64,000 nt of DNA from Pseudomonas sp. N3-W (GTDB lineage Bacteria > Pseudomonadota > Gammaproteobacteria > Pseudomonadales > Pseudomonadaceae), in contig NZ_CP103965.1 of the NCBI RefSeq assembly GCF_024970185.1, positions 5,103,001-5,167,000 of the forward strand. Direction: 5' to 3'. The stretch's first letter is position 1. Each line of letters begins with the position of its first letter. The notes under the pieces were generated by a model that did not search any database, was not told where the DNA came from, and saw only the letters and a list, made by a program, of their open reading frames with translations. The translations under genes and the position numbers were made by a program. Positions 7,883 to 17,593 of this stretch are shown in pieces.

Positions 7883-9338
7883 ACCATGACCTCCCGTCCC
7901 GCGTGATCAGTGCAATGGAGCTCATCGGTCCCCAGGACCCGGCCGCGTACGGCTTGGGCGCATCACCGGATTTTTTCCACCCGGCGATCAACTGGTCACA
8001 CCACTTCCACGCGGCTTCGATTTCATCTTTACGGACAAACAGGTTCTGATTGCCCCGCATCACTTCCAGCAACAACCGCTCATAGGCATCGGGGATCCGT
8101 GCGCTACGCCAGGTGTCGGAAAAGTTCAGTTGCAGCGGACCGCTGCGCAGTTGCATGCCCTTGTCCAGGCCTTGTTCCTTGGTCATCACGCGCAAGGAAA
8201 TACCTTCGTCCGGTTGCAGGCGGATGATCAGTTTGTTGCTGATCTGCAGGCGCTGCTCAGGGGCGAAGATGTAGTGCGACGGCTCTTTGAAATGAATGAC
8301 GATCTGCGACAGCTTTTGCGGCATGCGCTTGCCGGTACGCAGATAGAACGGCACGCCGGCCCAGCGCCAGTTACGAATGTCGGCACGCAAGGCAACAAAT
8401 GTTTCAGTGTCGCTCTGGGTGTTGGAATTCGGCTCTTCCAGATAACCCGGCACCGGCTTGCCTTCGCTGTAACCGGCGATGTACTGGCCGCGCACCACTT
8501 GCGTGGTCAGGCCTTCCGGGCTGATCGGCGCCAGGGCCTTGAGCACTTTGACTTTCTCGTCGCGGATGCTGTCGGCGGACAGGTCGGCCGGCGGGTCCAT
8601 GGCGATCAGGCAGAGCAGTTGCAGCAGGTGATTCTGGATCATGTCGCGCAGCTGACCGGCCTTGTCGAAGTAGCCCCAGCGGCCTTCGATACCGACCTTC
8701 TCGGCCACGGTGATTTCCACGTGGGAGATGTAATTCTGGTTCCACTGGGTTTCGAACAGGCTGTTGGCGAAGCGCAGCGCGATCAGGTTCTGTACCGTCT
8801 CTTTGCCCAGGTAGTGGTCGATGCGGTAGGTGCGATTCTCCGGGAAGAACTGCGCCACCGCGTCGTTGACCTTGCGCGAGGACTCCAGGTCCGAGCCGAT
8901 CGGTTTTTCCAGCACCACACGGGTGTTTTCCGCCAGGCCGACCCTGGACAGGTTTTCGCAGATCGCGCCGTAGACCGCCGCCGGGGTGGCGAAGTAGGCG
9001 ATCACCCGTTGAGCGGTGCCGGCCTGTTCGGCCAGGGCGACATAGTCGTCCGCCTTGAGGAAGTCGACGTGCAGGTAGCTCAGTCGGGCCAGGAAGCGCT
9101 CGACCACGGCTTCGTCCAGCTCCTTGGCATCGACGTAGCGGCGCAGTTCGCTGGCAATAAAGGCCAGGTGCTGCTGCTCGCTGCCGGGTTCACGGGCCAG
9201 CGCGATGATTCGCGTGTTCTCGTGCAGCAGACCGGCGCCGTCAAGTTGATAAAGGGCAGGAAACAGCTTGCGTATGGCCAGATCGCCAAGGGCGCCGAAC
9301 AAGGCAAAGGTGCACGGTTCAACCGTAATCGAAGGCAT
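7869..9338 (-). CDS. zwf: glucose-6-phosphate 1-dehydrogenase
   Basis: Oxidises glucose-6-phosphate to 6-phosphogluconolactone with NAD(P)+. The 489-residue protein has the dinucleotide motif [10 protein letters not shown] at 15–24 and the active-site signature RIDHYLGKE at 172–180. It heads the zwf–pgl–eda operon, divergent from hexR. In related species HexR represses this promoter and KDPG relieves it. An AAGAACAA motif close to the ATG may allow Hfq/Crc control. A degenerate HexR-like palindrome lies at 9403–9418. Confidence 0.97.
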   Translation of the reverse strand: MPSITVEPCTFALFGALGDLAIRKLFPALYQLDGAGLLHENTRIIALAREPGSEQQHLAFIASELRRYVDAKELDEAVVERFLARLSYLHVDFLKADDYVALAEQAGTAQRVIAYFATPAAVYGAICENLSRVGLAENTRVVLEKPIGSDLESSRKVNDAVAQFFPENRTYRIDHYLGKETVQNLIALRFANSLFETQWNQNYISHVEITVAEKVGIEGRWGYFDKAGQLRDMIQNHLLQLLCLIAMDPPADLSADSIRDEKVKVLKALAPISPEGLTTQVVRGQYIAGYSEGKPVPGYLEEPNSNTQSDTETFVALRADIRNWRWAGVPFYLRTGKRMPQKLSQIVIHFKEPSHYIFAPEQRLQISNKLIIRLQPDEGISLRVMTKEQGLDKGMQLRSGPLQLNFSDTWRSARIPDAYERLLLEVMRGNQNLFVRKDEIEAAWKWCDQLIAGWKKSGDAPKPYAAGSWGPMSSIALITRDGRSWYGDI

Positions 9339-9343
9339 GATGT

Positions 9344-9351
9344 TTGTTCTT
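9344..9351 (-). promoter_or_regulatory. candidate Hfq/Crc (CA) motif before zwf
   Basis: AAGAACAA on the minus strand, 6 bp upstream of the zwf ATG, matches AAnAAnAA. Confidence 0.45.
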
Positions 9352-9402
9352 TTATCAAGTTAAGCTACAAATACCTTTTTTCAAGGCATCACTCAAGGAA
9401 AA

Positions 9403-9418
9403 ATGTAGTAATAAACAC
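9403..9418. promoter_or_regulatory. degenerate HexR-operator candidate in the zwf/hexR intergenic region
   Basis: ATGT-N8-ACAC resembles the TTGT-N7/8-ACAA consensus with one mismatch per half. It is the only candidate I found in this divergent region, which is known in related species to hold a HexR site. Confidence 0.4.
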
Positions 9419-9554
9419 AACATTTTCGCAAAATACAGATTCCGTGTGGTGGTCCGCCAGAGCCATCAGTAGGATAGGCCACCGTGACGGGCCGCATCAA
9501 AGGCCCAATTTGCATAGCAGAGCGCCTTTTCGTAGGTGAACCAAGGAAACATAT

Positions 9555-10424
9555 ATGGACCGCGTGCGAAATTTACTGGAGCAGATCCAGAACCGCCTGG
9601 AAGACCTTAACAAGGCCGAACGCAAAGTCGCCGAAGTGATCCTGCTCAACCCACAACAGGCCACCCGCTTCAGCATCGCCGCCCTCGCCCAGGCGTCCAA
9701 GGTCAGCGAACCGACCGTCAACCGCTTCTGCCGTTCGTTCGGCGTCAGCGGCTATCCCGAACTCAAGCTGCAACTGGCCCAGAGCCTGGCCAGCGGCGCT
9801 GCGTATGTCAGTCGAGCGGTAGAGGCGGATGACAATCCTGAAGCCTACACCCAAAAAATCTTCGGCAGCGCCATCGCATCGCTGGACAGTGCCTGTCAGG
9901 CGCTGGACCCGAACCTGATCAGCCGAGCCGTCGATCTGTTGATCCAGGCTCGCCAGATCCACTTCTTCGGCCTCGGGGCTTCGGCGCCGGTCGCCCTGGA
10001 TGCACAGCACAAGTTTTTCCGCTTCAACCTGGCGGTCACTGCCCATGCCGATGTGCTGATGCAACGCATGATTGCCTCGGTGGCCCATACCGGCGAATTG
10101 TTCGTGATCATTTCCTACACCGGCCGCACTCGCGAACTGGTGGAAGTGGCGCGCATTGCGCGGGAAAACGGCGCTTCGGTGCTGGGTTTGACGGCCGAGG
10201 GCTCGCCTTTGGCCAAGGCCAGTACCTTGAGCCTGAACATCCCGCTGCCGGAAGACACCGACATCTATATGCCAATGACGTCGCGGATCATTCAGTTGAC
10301 CGTACTGGATGTGCTGGCGACGGGCATGACCTTGCGCCGGGGTGTGGATTTCCAGCCGCATTTGCGCAAGATCAAAGAGAGCTTGAATGCGAGCCGGTAT
10401 CCGGTTGGGGATGAGTTTAATTAG
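9555..10424 (+). CDS. hexR: HexR, RpiR-family repressor of glucose catabolism
   Basis: A 289-residue regulator with an N-terminal RpiR helix-turn-helix (residues ~1–77; [20 protein letters not shown] is the recognition part) and a C-terminal SIS sugar-phosphate domain (~120–260; [13 protein letters not shown] and [11 protein letters not shown]). In P. putida and P. aeruginosa HexR represses zwf–pgl–eda, edd–glk and gap-1, and releases DNA on binding KDPG. The divergent position beside zwf and the operators found at 24348–24424 fit that role. It is followed by a perfect inverted REP pair that may also act as transcript end. Confidence 0.96.
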   Translation: MDRVRNLLEQIQNRLEDLNKAERKVAEVILLNPQQATRFSIAALAQASKVSEPTVNRFCRSFGVSGYPELKLQLAQSLASGAAYVSRAVEADDNPEAYTQKIFGSAIASLDSACQALDPNLISRAVDLLIQARQIHFFGLGASAPVALDAQHKFFRFNLAVTAHADVLMQRMIASVAHTGELFVIISYTGRTRELVEVARIARENGASVLGLTAEGSPLAKASTLSLNIPLPEDTDIYMPMTSRIIQLTVLDVLATGMTLRRGVDFQPHLRKIKESLNASRYPVGDEFN

Positions 10425-10451
10425 TCCAGTATCTTTAGTGCCTGATCTGAT

Positions 10452-10522
10452 GCCATCGCGAGCAAGCTCGCTCCCACATTTGAAATGCATTCCCCTGTGG
10501 GAGCGAGCTTGCTCGCGATGGC
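10452..10522. repeat. inverted REP pair (BIME-like)
   Basis: GCCATCGCGAGCAAGCTCGC… and its exact reverse complement face each other across a ~20-bp spacer between the convergent genes hexR and the mutarotase gene. Confidence 0.92.
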
Positions 10523-10549
10523 GTCATCTGCAGCACCGAAACGCTTGAA

Positions 10550-11404
10550 CTAAGCTCCAACCCGCGCCTGCAAACTCAAATGCGCCCGCTCCCCCGGTGC
10601 CAGGCTCAGGCTATCGGTCCCGCCGCTCGCCGCCTCGACACAGACAAACTCACACACCTCACTCCAGCTCACCCCCAGCAACGGCCGCGAGCCCGGATGC
10701 CAGACCACTGTGTCGCCATCGTCACCAGTATCAATGCACAACTCGCGCTGCCAGGCGTGATCCTTGATCTGTAGCTCACCGTCGTGCTGGAACACCCGCT
10801 GACAGCCACCGTCAACCCGCAACTCGCCTTCCTGCTGACAGACCTGACGATTCAACTGGTCATAACCTTGCGCACCGTCGAGCCCAGACAGCGCTACCTC
10901 AGCAACGTCACCAATACGCCAATAAGCATGCAAAGCCTGGCTCAACTGGCATGGCAGGCTGTCCTGATGCTCGGTGCTCAGGCGCAGATCCATCCGTTCA
11001 CCCAGGTGCGCGTGCAGCTCTACCGTCCAGTCGCACAACTGCAACTGCCAGTGCAAACGCACGCCGTCGTCATCGCTGCTGCTGTCGAGCAATTTCCAGT
11101 CGAGCAGCCGCGCCCAGCCATGGGACGGCCAGGCATTTTCGCTCGGGTGACGGCCGTACCAAGGCCAGCACACCGGCACGCCACCGCGAATGGCCCCCAC
11201 ATGCGGCCACTTCGCCGCGCACCACAGCCAGGGCTTCTGGCCCTTGGGCTGAAAGTGCAGCAACTGCGCGCCCTGGCGACTGAACACTGCCTGACACAAC
11301 GGGTGATCGATCACCAACACGTCGCGCACCTGATAGCGCTCCCACGCAAACACCGGACGTTCGCGCAAGGACTTGAAGAAGCGTTGTAGCGGATGCTCAT
11401 GCAT
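10550..11404 (-). CDS. D-hexose-6-phosphate mutarotase (aldose 1-epimerase family, YeaD-like)
   Basis: A 284-residue galactose-mutarotase-fold protein that probably interconverts alpha and beta anomers of glucose-6-phosphate, helping Zwf use the pool. RGGVPVCWPWYGRHP with PSHGWAR and ALHAYWRIGD are conserved YeaD-type segments with the catalytic His residues. The ATG at 11404 is preferred; a nearby ATG at 11400 is in another frame. It lies downstream of oprB beyond a terminator and corresponds to the aldose-epimerase gene at the same place in the P. putida glucose cluster. The exact substrate is inferred. Confidence 0.87.
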   Translation of the reverse strand: MHEHPLQRFFKSLRERPVFAWERYQVRDVLVIDHPLCQAVFSRQGAQLLHFQPKGQKPWLWCAAKWPHVGAIRGGVPVCWPWYGRHPSENAWPSHGWARLLDWKLLDSSSDDDGVRLHWQLQLCDWTVELHAHLGERMDLRLSTEHQDSLPCQLSQALHAYWRIGDVAEVALSGLDGAQGYDQLNRQVCQQEGELRVDGGCQRVFQHDGELQIKDHAWQRELCIDTGDDGDTVVWHPGSRPLLGVSWSEVCEFVCVEAASGGTDSLSLAPGERAHLSLQARVGA

Positions 11405-11447
11405 GTGCCACGGTCCTGAAAATCAACTACCCGGGCTGCGCCGCCCC

Positions 11448-11477
11448 AAAAAAAAGCGGACAGCCTTGGCTGTCCGC
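11448..11477 (-). terminator. intrinsic terminator after oprB
   Basis: The 10-bp perfect stem GCGGACAGCC/GGCTGTCCGC is followed by eight T on the minus strand, 38 bp after the oprB stop. Confidence 0.93.
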
Positions 11478-11515
11478 AAATATGCGCACATAGAGAGGAG
11501 CTTATCGCAACAACG

Positions 11516-12862
11516 TTAGAACACCGACTGAATTTTCAGACCGGCCACCAGGGCGTTGTCGACTTCATCGACACCGCCTGGGTGAGTGACGTATTGCAGG
11601 TTAGGACGCACGGTCAGCCAGTTGGTGACGTGGAAACCGTAGTTGATCTCGTAGTTGTATTCAGTGGAACGCAGCGGCGAGAACAGCGGGTCGTCGTAGT
11701 TGGTAGCACCATCAGCAACGTTGAGCAGCTCGGCGTTTTTCTTCACGTCATCGTTGACATGGATACGGGCGAAACCGATACCGACGTCGTCTTTTGGACG
11801 TGCATCGAACGGGCCCTTGTACACAAACATCAGCGACTGGTAGTTGTCGACGACGTTGGTGTCCTTGTCGTGGAAGGTGGCGTTGGCCGCGACGTTCAGG
11901 CCGCGCGAAGCATCACCGTTGTGGCTGGTGAGTTGCTGCTGCGCCACGAACCAGTAGCCGTGCTTGCTATCGTGAACGCGATACGGTTCACCGGTGGTTG
12001 CAGCGTCGTTGCCATTGGCGTCTTTAAGCACGTCATCAGCAGGTGCAGTACTTTTGTAGTAACCGACACGGTATTCGCCCGGCAGGCTGTTGACCTTCGG
12101 CGACCAGACCAGTTCGACGGGCAGGACGGTGCCTTTGGTGCCACTGCCGCTGAGTTTGAAGCCGTTACCGTGCTCCAGTTGCGACGGGTTCTGGTTGTAG
12201 GCACCGATCTGCGCATACAACTCAGGCGTGATGTTGTACTTGATGCGCAATGCCGCCTGGCTGACCGGCCAGTTGTACCAGATGCCGGTCGCCCAGTTAC
12301 CCACCTGGGAGCCGCAGAACGCCAGGTTCTGGAAGTCACACGGGAAGGTGTTGAAGTCTTCGCCTTCGCCGAAGTAACCGGCCTTGATGTCCAGTTTGTT
12401 GTCGAGGAACTGGTGCTGAACCCACAATTGGGTCAGACGAACCATGTGGCCACGGCCATAAACCTCTTGAGAGGAACTCAAGGTGCCGGCACGCGGATCG
12501 CCGACGCGGTCATTGGAAATGTTTTCACCGTTACGGTTGGTGAGCTGGACCTTGGCCTGGGTGTTATCCCAGCCGAGCAGTTTTTGCAGGTCCAGCGCCA
12601 CGCCCAGACCAAACTGGTCGCTGTAGCGCGCCGTCTTGTCGTTGTTGTAACCGCCGTGGAGGTTGCCGCCCACTTCACCAACGTAGTCGGCCTTGATATC
12701 GATACCTTGCTCGATCAGCTTGGTCCGCTCGCCACCCCAGTCACCCGTCATCCACTGGGAATCCTGGCTGAACGCGTCAGCCGCGTGAACGCTACCGGCC
12801 AGGGTTATTGCCGCCGCAACAGCTGACAACTGGCAGATACGCACATTGGTGTTCTTTTTCAT
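11516..12862 (-). CDS. oprB: carbohydrate-selective porin OprB
   Basis: Outer-membrane channel for glucose and related sugars. The 448-residue precursor has a signal peptide (MKKNTNVRI… to VHAADAF, cleavage near 27), DWGGERTKL shortly after it, and many alternating beta-strands ending in LKIQSVF with a C-terminal Phe, the usual porin sorting signal. It is the outer-membrane partner of the GtsABCD importer just upstream. An AATAACAATAA motif sits before the start codon and marks it as a likely Hfq/Crc target. A strong terminator follows. Confidence 0.96.
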   Translation of the reverse strand: MKKNTNVRICQLSAVAAAITLAGSVHAADAFSQDSQWMTGDWGGERTKLIEQGIDIKADYVGEVGGNLHGGYNNDKTARYSDQFGLGVALDLQKLLGWDNTQAKVQLTNRNGENISNDRVGDPRAGTLSSSQEVYGRGHMVRLTQLWVQHQFLDNKLDIKAGYFGEGEDFNTFPCDFQNLAFCGSQVGNWATGIWYNWPVSQAALRIKYNITPELYAQIGAYNQNPSQLEHGNGFKLSGSGTKGTVLPVELVWSPKVNSLPGEYRVGYYKSTAPADDVLKDANGNDAATTGEPYRVHDSKHGYWFVAQQQLTSHNGDASRGLNVAANATFHDKDTNVVDNYQSLMFVYKGPFDARPKDDVGIGFARIHVNDDVKKNAELLNVADGATNYDDPLFSPLRSTEYNYEINYGFHVTNWLTVRPNLQYVTHPGGVDEVDNALVAGLKIQSVF

Positions 12863-12878
12863 CCCTACATCCTCGTCT

Positions 12879-12889
12879 TTATTGTTATT
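12879..12889 (-). promoter_or_regulatory. candidate Hfq/Crc (CA) motif before oprB
   Basis: AATAACAATAA on the minus strand, 16–26 bp upstream of the oprB ATG, matches AAnAAnAAnAA. Confidence 0.6.
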
Positions 12890-12970
12890 AACTGTTTTTA
12901 TCTAACGCGGTTTACATCAATTGCGACGAACGACAGGCCGCCCACCGCGTGCTCCCTCTGGAAGCTGGAC

Positions 12971-13074
12971 CCTGTGGGAGCTGGCTTGCCTGCGATGGCA
13001 TCAACCCGGTTCGGCACTGAACCGAGTTGTCTGCATCGCGGGCAAGCCCGGCTCCCACAGGTCCTGCTCCCACA
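12971..13074. repeat. REP pair between oprB and gtsD
   Basis: CTGTGGGAGCTGGCTTGCCTGCGATGG and CATCGCGGGCAAGCCCGGCTCCCACAG face each other; a third short GCTCCCAC follows. Confidence 0.9.
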
Positions 13075-13082
13075 TTTGATCT

Positions 13083-14243
13083 TCAGCGACCTTTGAATTG
13101 CGCGATGTTGCCTACCGATGCTTCGGTTTTTGGCACACCCGCAACCCCCAGGCGCTCCCCTGTCTGGGCATCAAACAGCAACACCTTCGACGGATCGAAT
13201 TGCAACGTCAGGGTCTCACCAACACCTGGCGCGACATCCGGCGCCAGACGGCAGCAGACCTTGGTGTCGTTGAGATTGACGAACACCAGCGTGTCCGGCC
13301 CGGTCGGCTCGGTGACTTGAACTTCAGCACGAATAGTCGGCAAGCCATTGGCCTCGCTGCCCGCCAGCACGATCTGCTCCGGGCGCATGCCGAGGATCAC
13401 TTCGCGATCTTCAAGGCCGGCGTCCTGCATGCCCAGCGGCAATTCACAGCGCGCCTGACCGCTGTCGAGCAGCGCCACCAAACGCCCGTCCTTGCGCTGC
13501 AGACGCAGTGGAATGAAGTTCATCGGCGGCGAACCGATGAAGCTCGCCACGAACAGGTTAGCCGGATTGTTATAGATGTCTTTCGGCGTACCGAACTGCT
13601 GGATGATGCCGTCCTTCATCACCGCCACTTTGTCACCCAGGGTCATGGCTTCGATCTGGTCGTGGGTCACGTAGACCGTGGTGGTTTTGAGGCGCTGGTG
13701 CATCAGTTTCATTTCGGTGCGCATCTCGACCCGCAGCTTGGCGTCGAGGTTGGACAGCGGTTCGTCGAACAGATAGATCTTCGGCCGGCGCGCCAGGGCA
13801 CGCCCCATTGCCACGCGCTGTTGTTGACCACCGGAGAGCTGGCCGGGTTTGCGGTTGAGCAAGTGTTCGATCTGCAACAGCTTGGCCACTCGCGCCACTT
13901 CCGCTTCGATGTCGGCAGCGGGCATTTTGCGGATCTTCAAGCCGAAGGCGATGTTCTCGCGCACGCTCATGGTCGGGTACAGCGCATAGGACTGAAACAC
14001 CATGGCAATGTCACGGTCTTTCGGGCTCATGCCGCTGACGTCCTGGTCACCGATCATGATCGCGCCGCCGGTGATGGTCTCAAGGCCGGCGATGCAATTC
14101 ATCAGGGTCGACTTGCCGCAACCCGAAGGCCCGACAAGGATCAGGAACTCACCGTCCTTGATCGACAGCTCGATGTTCTTGAGGGTGTCCGGCAGGCCTG
14201 GGCCATAGGTCTTGTTTACGTTGCGAAGTTCGAGCGTTGCCAT
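13083..14243 (-). CDS. gtsD: glucose ABC transporter ATP-binding protein GtsD (MalK/UgpC type)
   Basis: A 386-residue ATPase driving glucose import at the inner membrane. Walker A GPSGCGKST is at 39–47, the Q-loop in FQSYALYP, the signature LSGGQQQR near 135, Walker B YLFDEPLSNLDAKLR and the H-loop VYVTHD; the C-terminal third is the MalK-type regulatory TOBE domain. It is the last gene of gtsABCD, 2 bp after gtsC. In the P. putida order the same gene is followed by oprB. Confidence 0.95.
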   Translation of the reverse strand: MATLELRNVNKTYGPGLPDTLKNIELSIKDGEFLILVGPSGCGKSTLMNCIAGLETITGGAIMIGDQDVSGMSPKDRDIAMVFQSYALYPTMSVRENIAFGLKIRKMPAADIEAEVARVAKLLQIEHLLNRKPGQLSGGQQQRVAMGRALARRPKIYLFDEPLSNLDAKLRVEMRTEMKLMHQRLKTTTVYVTHDQIEAMTLGDKVAVMKDGIIQQFGTPKDIYNNPANLFVASFIGSPPMNFIPLRLQRKDGRLVALLDSGQARCELPLGMQDAGLEDREVILGMRPEQIVLAGSEANGLPTIRAEVQVTEPTGPDTLVFVNLNDTKVCCRLAPDVAPGVGETLTLQFDPSKVLLFDAQTGERLGVAGVPKTEASVGNIAQFKGR

Positions 14244-14245
14244 GA

Positions 14246-15091
14246 TTACCCCTTGACTGCGCCGGCCGTCAGCCCGCGCACGAAATACTTGCCTGCGACC
14301 ACATAGACCAGCAGGGTCGGCAGCCCGGCGATCATCGCCGCCGCCATATCAACGTTATATTCCTTGGCCCCGGTACTGGTGTTGACCAGGTTGTTCAGCG
14401 CCACCGTGATCGGTTGCGAGTCACCGCTGGAGAACACCACGCCGAAGAGGAAGTCGTTCCAGATCTGGGTGAACTGCCAGATCAGGCAGACCATGATGAT
14501 CGGGGTGGACATCGGCAGGATGATCAGGCGGAAGATCGTGAAGAAACCCGCGCCATCGAGCCGCGCCGCCTTGACCAGCGCATCGGGAACACTGACGTAG
14601 TAGTTGCGGAAAAACAGCGTGGTGAATGCCAGTCCGTAGACGATGTGCACAAACACCAGGCCGGTAGTGGTACTGGCCAGGCCCATCTTGCCAAGTGTGA
14701 ACGAGGCCGGCAGCAGGACGGTCTGGAACGGCAGGAAGCAGCCGAACAACAGCAAGCCGAAGAATAGTTGCGACCCACGGAAGCGCCACATTGACAGCAC
14801 ATAGCCGTTCAGTGCACCGATCGCGGTGGAGATCAGCACCGCCGGGACGGTGATCTTGATCGAGTTCCAGAAATACCCGTCGACCGTGGCCCAGGCCTTG
14901 ACCCAGCCAACGCCGGTGACCACGGTCGGCCAGCTCAGCAGGTTGCCGGTATTGATGTCTTCCGGCGTCTTGAAACTGGTCAACAGCATGACCACCAGCG
15001 GTATCAGGTACAGGAATACGGCAAGGATCAGCACGGCGTAGATCGCGATGCGACTCAGGCTGATGGAAGGTTTGGCAGCGAAACTAGTCAT
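14246..15091 (-). CDS. gtsC: glucose ABC transporter permease GtsC (MalG type)
   Basis: A 281-residue inner-membrane permease with about six membrane helices (the first at ~15–37, IYAVLILAVFLYLIPLVVML). The EAA-loop region LVKAARLDGAGFFTIFRLIILP is the contact to the ATPase. Its start overlaps the end of gtsB by 8 bp, so the two are translated together. Confidence 0.94.
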   Translation of the reverse strand: MTSFAAKPSISLSRIAIYAVLILAVFLYLIPLVVMLLTSFKTPEDINTGNLLSWPTVVTGVGWVKAWATVDGYFWNSIKITVPAVLISTAIGALNGYVLSMWRFRGSQLFFGLLLFGCFLPFQTVLLPASFTLGKMGLASTTTGLVFVHIVYGLAFTTLFFRNYYVSVPDALVKAARLDGAGFFTIFRLIILPMSTPIIMVCLIWQFTQIWNDFLFGVVFSSGDSQPITVALNNLVNTSTGAKEYNVDMAAAMIAGLPTLLVYVVAGKYFVRGLTAGAVKG

Positions 15092-15992
15092 GACGCTTGG
15101 TCCTCAGCTCGGAGTACAGGTAAGGCACGATGATTGCGAGAATCGCACCGAGCATCAGAATCGCACTGGCCGAGCCCATGCCCATCTGGCCGCGACTGAA
15201 GGTAAAGGAATACATGAACATCGCAGGCAGGTCGGAGGAATAACCCGGGCCACCGGCGGTCATTGCCGCCACCAGGTCAAAACTCTTGATGGCGATGTGG
15301 GCCAGGATCATCACCGCACTGAAGAACACCGGGCGCAGGCTCGGCAATACCACTTTGAGGTAAATGCGCGGCATGCTCGCGCCATCGATCTGGGCGGCAC
15401 GGATGATCGATTGATCAACCCCACGCAGGCCGGCGAGGAACATCGCCATGATAAAGCCCGAGGCTTGCCATACCGCAGCGATCACCAGGCAATACACCAC
15501 GCGATCCGGGTCGATCAGCCAGTCCAGGCGAAAGCCTTCCCAGCCCCAGTCACGCAGCAATTTGTCCAGGCCCATGCCCGGGTTGAGCAGCCACTTCCAG
15601 GCGGTACCGGTGACGATCATCGAGAGCGCCATCGGGTACAGGTAAATGGTGCGAATGAAACCTTCGCGACGAATGCGCTGGTCAAGAAACACCGCCAGCA
15701 GCACTCCGATTACCAGGGTGATACCGATGAACATGCCGCCGAACACCGCCAGATTCTTGCTCGCCACCCACCAACGGTCGTTGTCGAACAGCCGCTGGTA
15801 CTGCGCCAGGCCCGCCCATTTGTAAGTGGGCAGGAAGGTCGACGTGGTGAACGAGAGGACGAATGTCCACAGGATATAGCCATAAAAGCCCACCAGAACG
15901 ATGAACATGCTGGGCGCCAGCACCAGTTTGGGGAGCCAGCGCTGCAGTGCATCGAACGGCGAGGCCTTGCTGAACACAGCAACAGAACTCAT
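15084..15992 (-). CDS. gtsB: glucose ABC transporter permease GtsB (MalF type)
   Basis: A 302-residue inner-membrane permease, partner of GtsC. It has a first hydrophobic helix around FIVLVGFYGYILWTFVLSF, several further helices and the EAA-like segment IIRAAQIDGASMPRIYLKVVLP. It lies 183 bp downstream of gtsA; the gap carries a REP pair, which may lower expression of the permeases relative to the binding protein. Confidence 0.94.
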   Translation of the reverse strand: MSSVAVFSKASPFDALQRWLPKLVLAPSMFIVLVGFYGYILWTFVLSFTTSTFLPTYKWAGLAQYQRLFDNDRWWVASKNLAVFGGMFIGITLVIGVLLAVFLDQRIRREGFIRTIYLYPMALSMIVTGTAWKWLLNPGMGLDKLLRDWGWEGFRLDWLIDPDRVVYCLVIAAVWQASGFIMAMFLAGLRGVDQSIIRAAQIDGASMPRIYLKVVLPSLRPVFFSAVMILAHIAIKSFDLVAAMTAGGPGYSSDLPAMFMYSFTFSRGQMGMGSASAILMLGAILAIIVPYLYSELRTKRHD

Positions 15993-16053
15993 GGGAAGAT
16001 CCAGTACGAGAAAAAGAGACTACTTATGTTATGCACGCCTTGTGGGCAGGCTC

Positions 16054-16142
16054 TTGTGGGAGCTGGCTTGCCTGCGATGGCATCACTCGGTTGCAACGGG
16101 TACACCGAGGTGTCTGCATCGCGGGCAAGCCCGACGCCCATA
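16054..16142. repeat. REP pair between gtsA and gtsB
   Basis: TTGTGGGAGCTGGCTTGCCTGCGATGG and CATCGCGGGCAAGCCCGACGCCCA face each other inside the gts operon; the second copy has diverged at its end. Confidence 0.88.
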
Positions 16143-16175
16143 AAAGCCTTCCACAGGGGACGGCGGCTCTAACAG

Positions 16176-17477
16176 TTACTTGGCAGACTTGACCGCTGCG
16201 CCGAGTTTCCTGGCGGCATCGGCAGGATCAGCTTTTGGATCGTTGATGTAGTTGGTCACGACATCAAAGAACGCGCCCTGTACGGCCAGCGTGGTCGCCA
16301 TGTTGTGCGCCATGCTTGGTTGCAGGCCGCCGGTCTTGGCATCTTCCAGGAAGTCCTTGGCCGCCTTCTGGGCACACTCGTCGAAGCCGAGCTTGTCCAT
16401 TTCGTGGAGCATGTCGTTGCGAACCGGGATCGAGCCTTTGTTGATGCTGAAGACTTTCTGGAAGTTCTCACCCAGCACGATTTTGGCAATGTCCTGCTGC
16501 GCGGCAGCAGTGCCCGCGTTCTTCTGCTTGAACACGGCCAGGGAGTCGATGTTGTAGGTGAACGCCTTGTCAGTGCCCGGGAACGCTACGCACTCGTAGT
16601 CCTTGCCAGCGACTTTCTTGGCGGCTGTCCACTCGCTCTTGGCCCAGTCACCCATGATCTGCATGCCGGCCTTGCCGTTGATGACCTTGGCCGCTTCCAG
16701 GTTCCAGTCCTGGCCTTTGCCGTCGACGTCCATGTAGGTCGCGACTTTCTTCAGCTCGGTCAGCGCCTTGACCATGCCAGGGCCGGTCAGTGCGTCGTTG
16801 TCCAGGTCCACCAGGGCTTTCTTGTAGCCATCAACGCCCATGACCGACAGCACCACCGCTTCGAACACGGTGCTGTCCTGCCAAGGCTGGCCGCCATGGG
16901 CAAGCGCAATGAAGCCCGCAGCCTTGAGCTTGTCGCCGGCCGCGTAGAACTCTTCAAGGGTAGTAGGTGGTTTTTCGATGCCGGCTTTCTTGAAGACTTC
17001 CGGGTTGATCCACAGCCAGTTGACGCGGTGGATGTTCACCGGCACGGCCACGTAGTCACCGTTGTACTTCACGGTATCAGAGACTTTCTTGTCGAGCAGG
17101 CTGTCCCACTTCTCTGATTTGGCGGTGTCTTTCAGGACGTCGGTGTCGAGCAGGCCGGTAGACGCCCATTCCTGGATGTCCGGCCCCTTGATCTGCGCAA
17201 CGCCTGGCGGATTACCGGCTACGGCGCGGCTTTTGAGAACGGTCATGGCCGTGGCACCGCCACCGCCGGCGACTGCGCCATCTTTCCAGGTGAAGCCGTC
17301 TTTTTCGACTTGGGCCTTCAGTACATCGACCGCGGCTTTTTCGCCACCGGACGTCCACCAGTGAACAACTTCCACCGAACCTTTGGAGTCGGCGGCAAGC
17401 GTACTGAGGGGAAATGCACTGAGGGGAAGCAATGAGGCAAGAGAAATGACAGTAGCGAGGCGAGAAATCGCATTCAT
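16176..17477 (-). CDS. gtsA: periplasmic glucose-binding protein GtsA
   Basis: A 433-residue extracellular solute-binding protein (family 1). A signal peptide [20 protein letters not shown]… is cleaved near [24 protein letters not shown] at the mature start and the helical C-terminal lobe are typical of the glucose/mannose-binding group. It delivers glucose to GtsBC/GtsD and is the first gene of the operon. An AACAACAAGAA motif directly before the ribosome site marks it as a likely Hfq/Crc target, which would repress uptake when preferred carbon sources are present. Confidence 0.95.
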   Translation of the reverse strand: MNAISRLATVISLASLLPLSAFPLSTLAADSKGSVEVVHWWTSGGEKAAVDVLKAQVEKDGFTWKDGAVAGGGGATAMTVLKSRAVAGNPPGVAQIKGPDIQEWASTGLLDTDVLKDTAKSEKWDSLLDKKVSDTVKYNGDYVAVPVNIHRVNWLWINPEVFKKAGIEKPPTTLEEFYAAGDKLKAAGFIALAHGGQPWQDSTVFEAVVLSVMGVDGYKKALVDLDNDALTGPGMVKALTELKKVATYMDVDGKGQDWNLEAAKVINGKAGMQIMGDWAKSEWTAAKKVAGKDYECVAFPGTDKAFTYNIDSLAVFKQKNAGTAAAQQDIAKIVLGENFQKVFSINKGSIPVRNDMLHEMDKLGFDECAQKAAKDFLEDAKTGGLQPSMAHNMATTLAVQGAFFDVVTNYINDPKADPADAARKLGAAVKSAK

Positions 17478-17489
17478 CTAGAAGTACCT

Positions 17490-17500
17490 TTCTTGTTGTT
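17490..17500 (-). promoter_or_regulatory. candidate Hfq/Crc (CA) motif before gtsA
   Basis: AACAACAAGAA on the minus strand abuts the AAAGGT ribosome site of gtsA. Confidence 0.65.
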
Positions 17501-17593
17501 ATGCATGCAAGTCTGGTGCTTGCGCTGCACGGATTTTAAACAGAGGGTAGCCCTTCTCAGGTAACGAAGGGACGCGGGAATGTCACCATATGG

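Noticed and set aside
8130..9539. 469-codon plus-strand frame opposite zwf
   Set aside because: Shadow of zwf; it even runs through the zwf/hexR promoter region.
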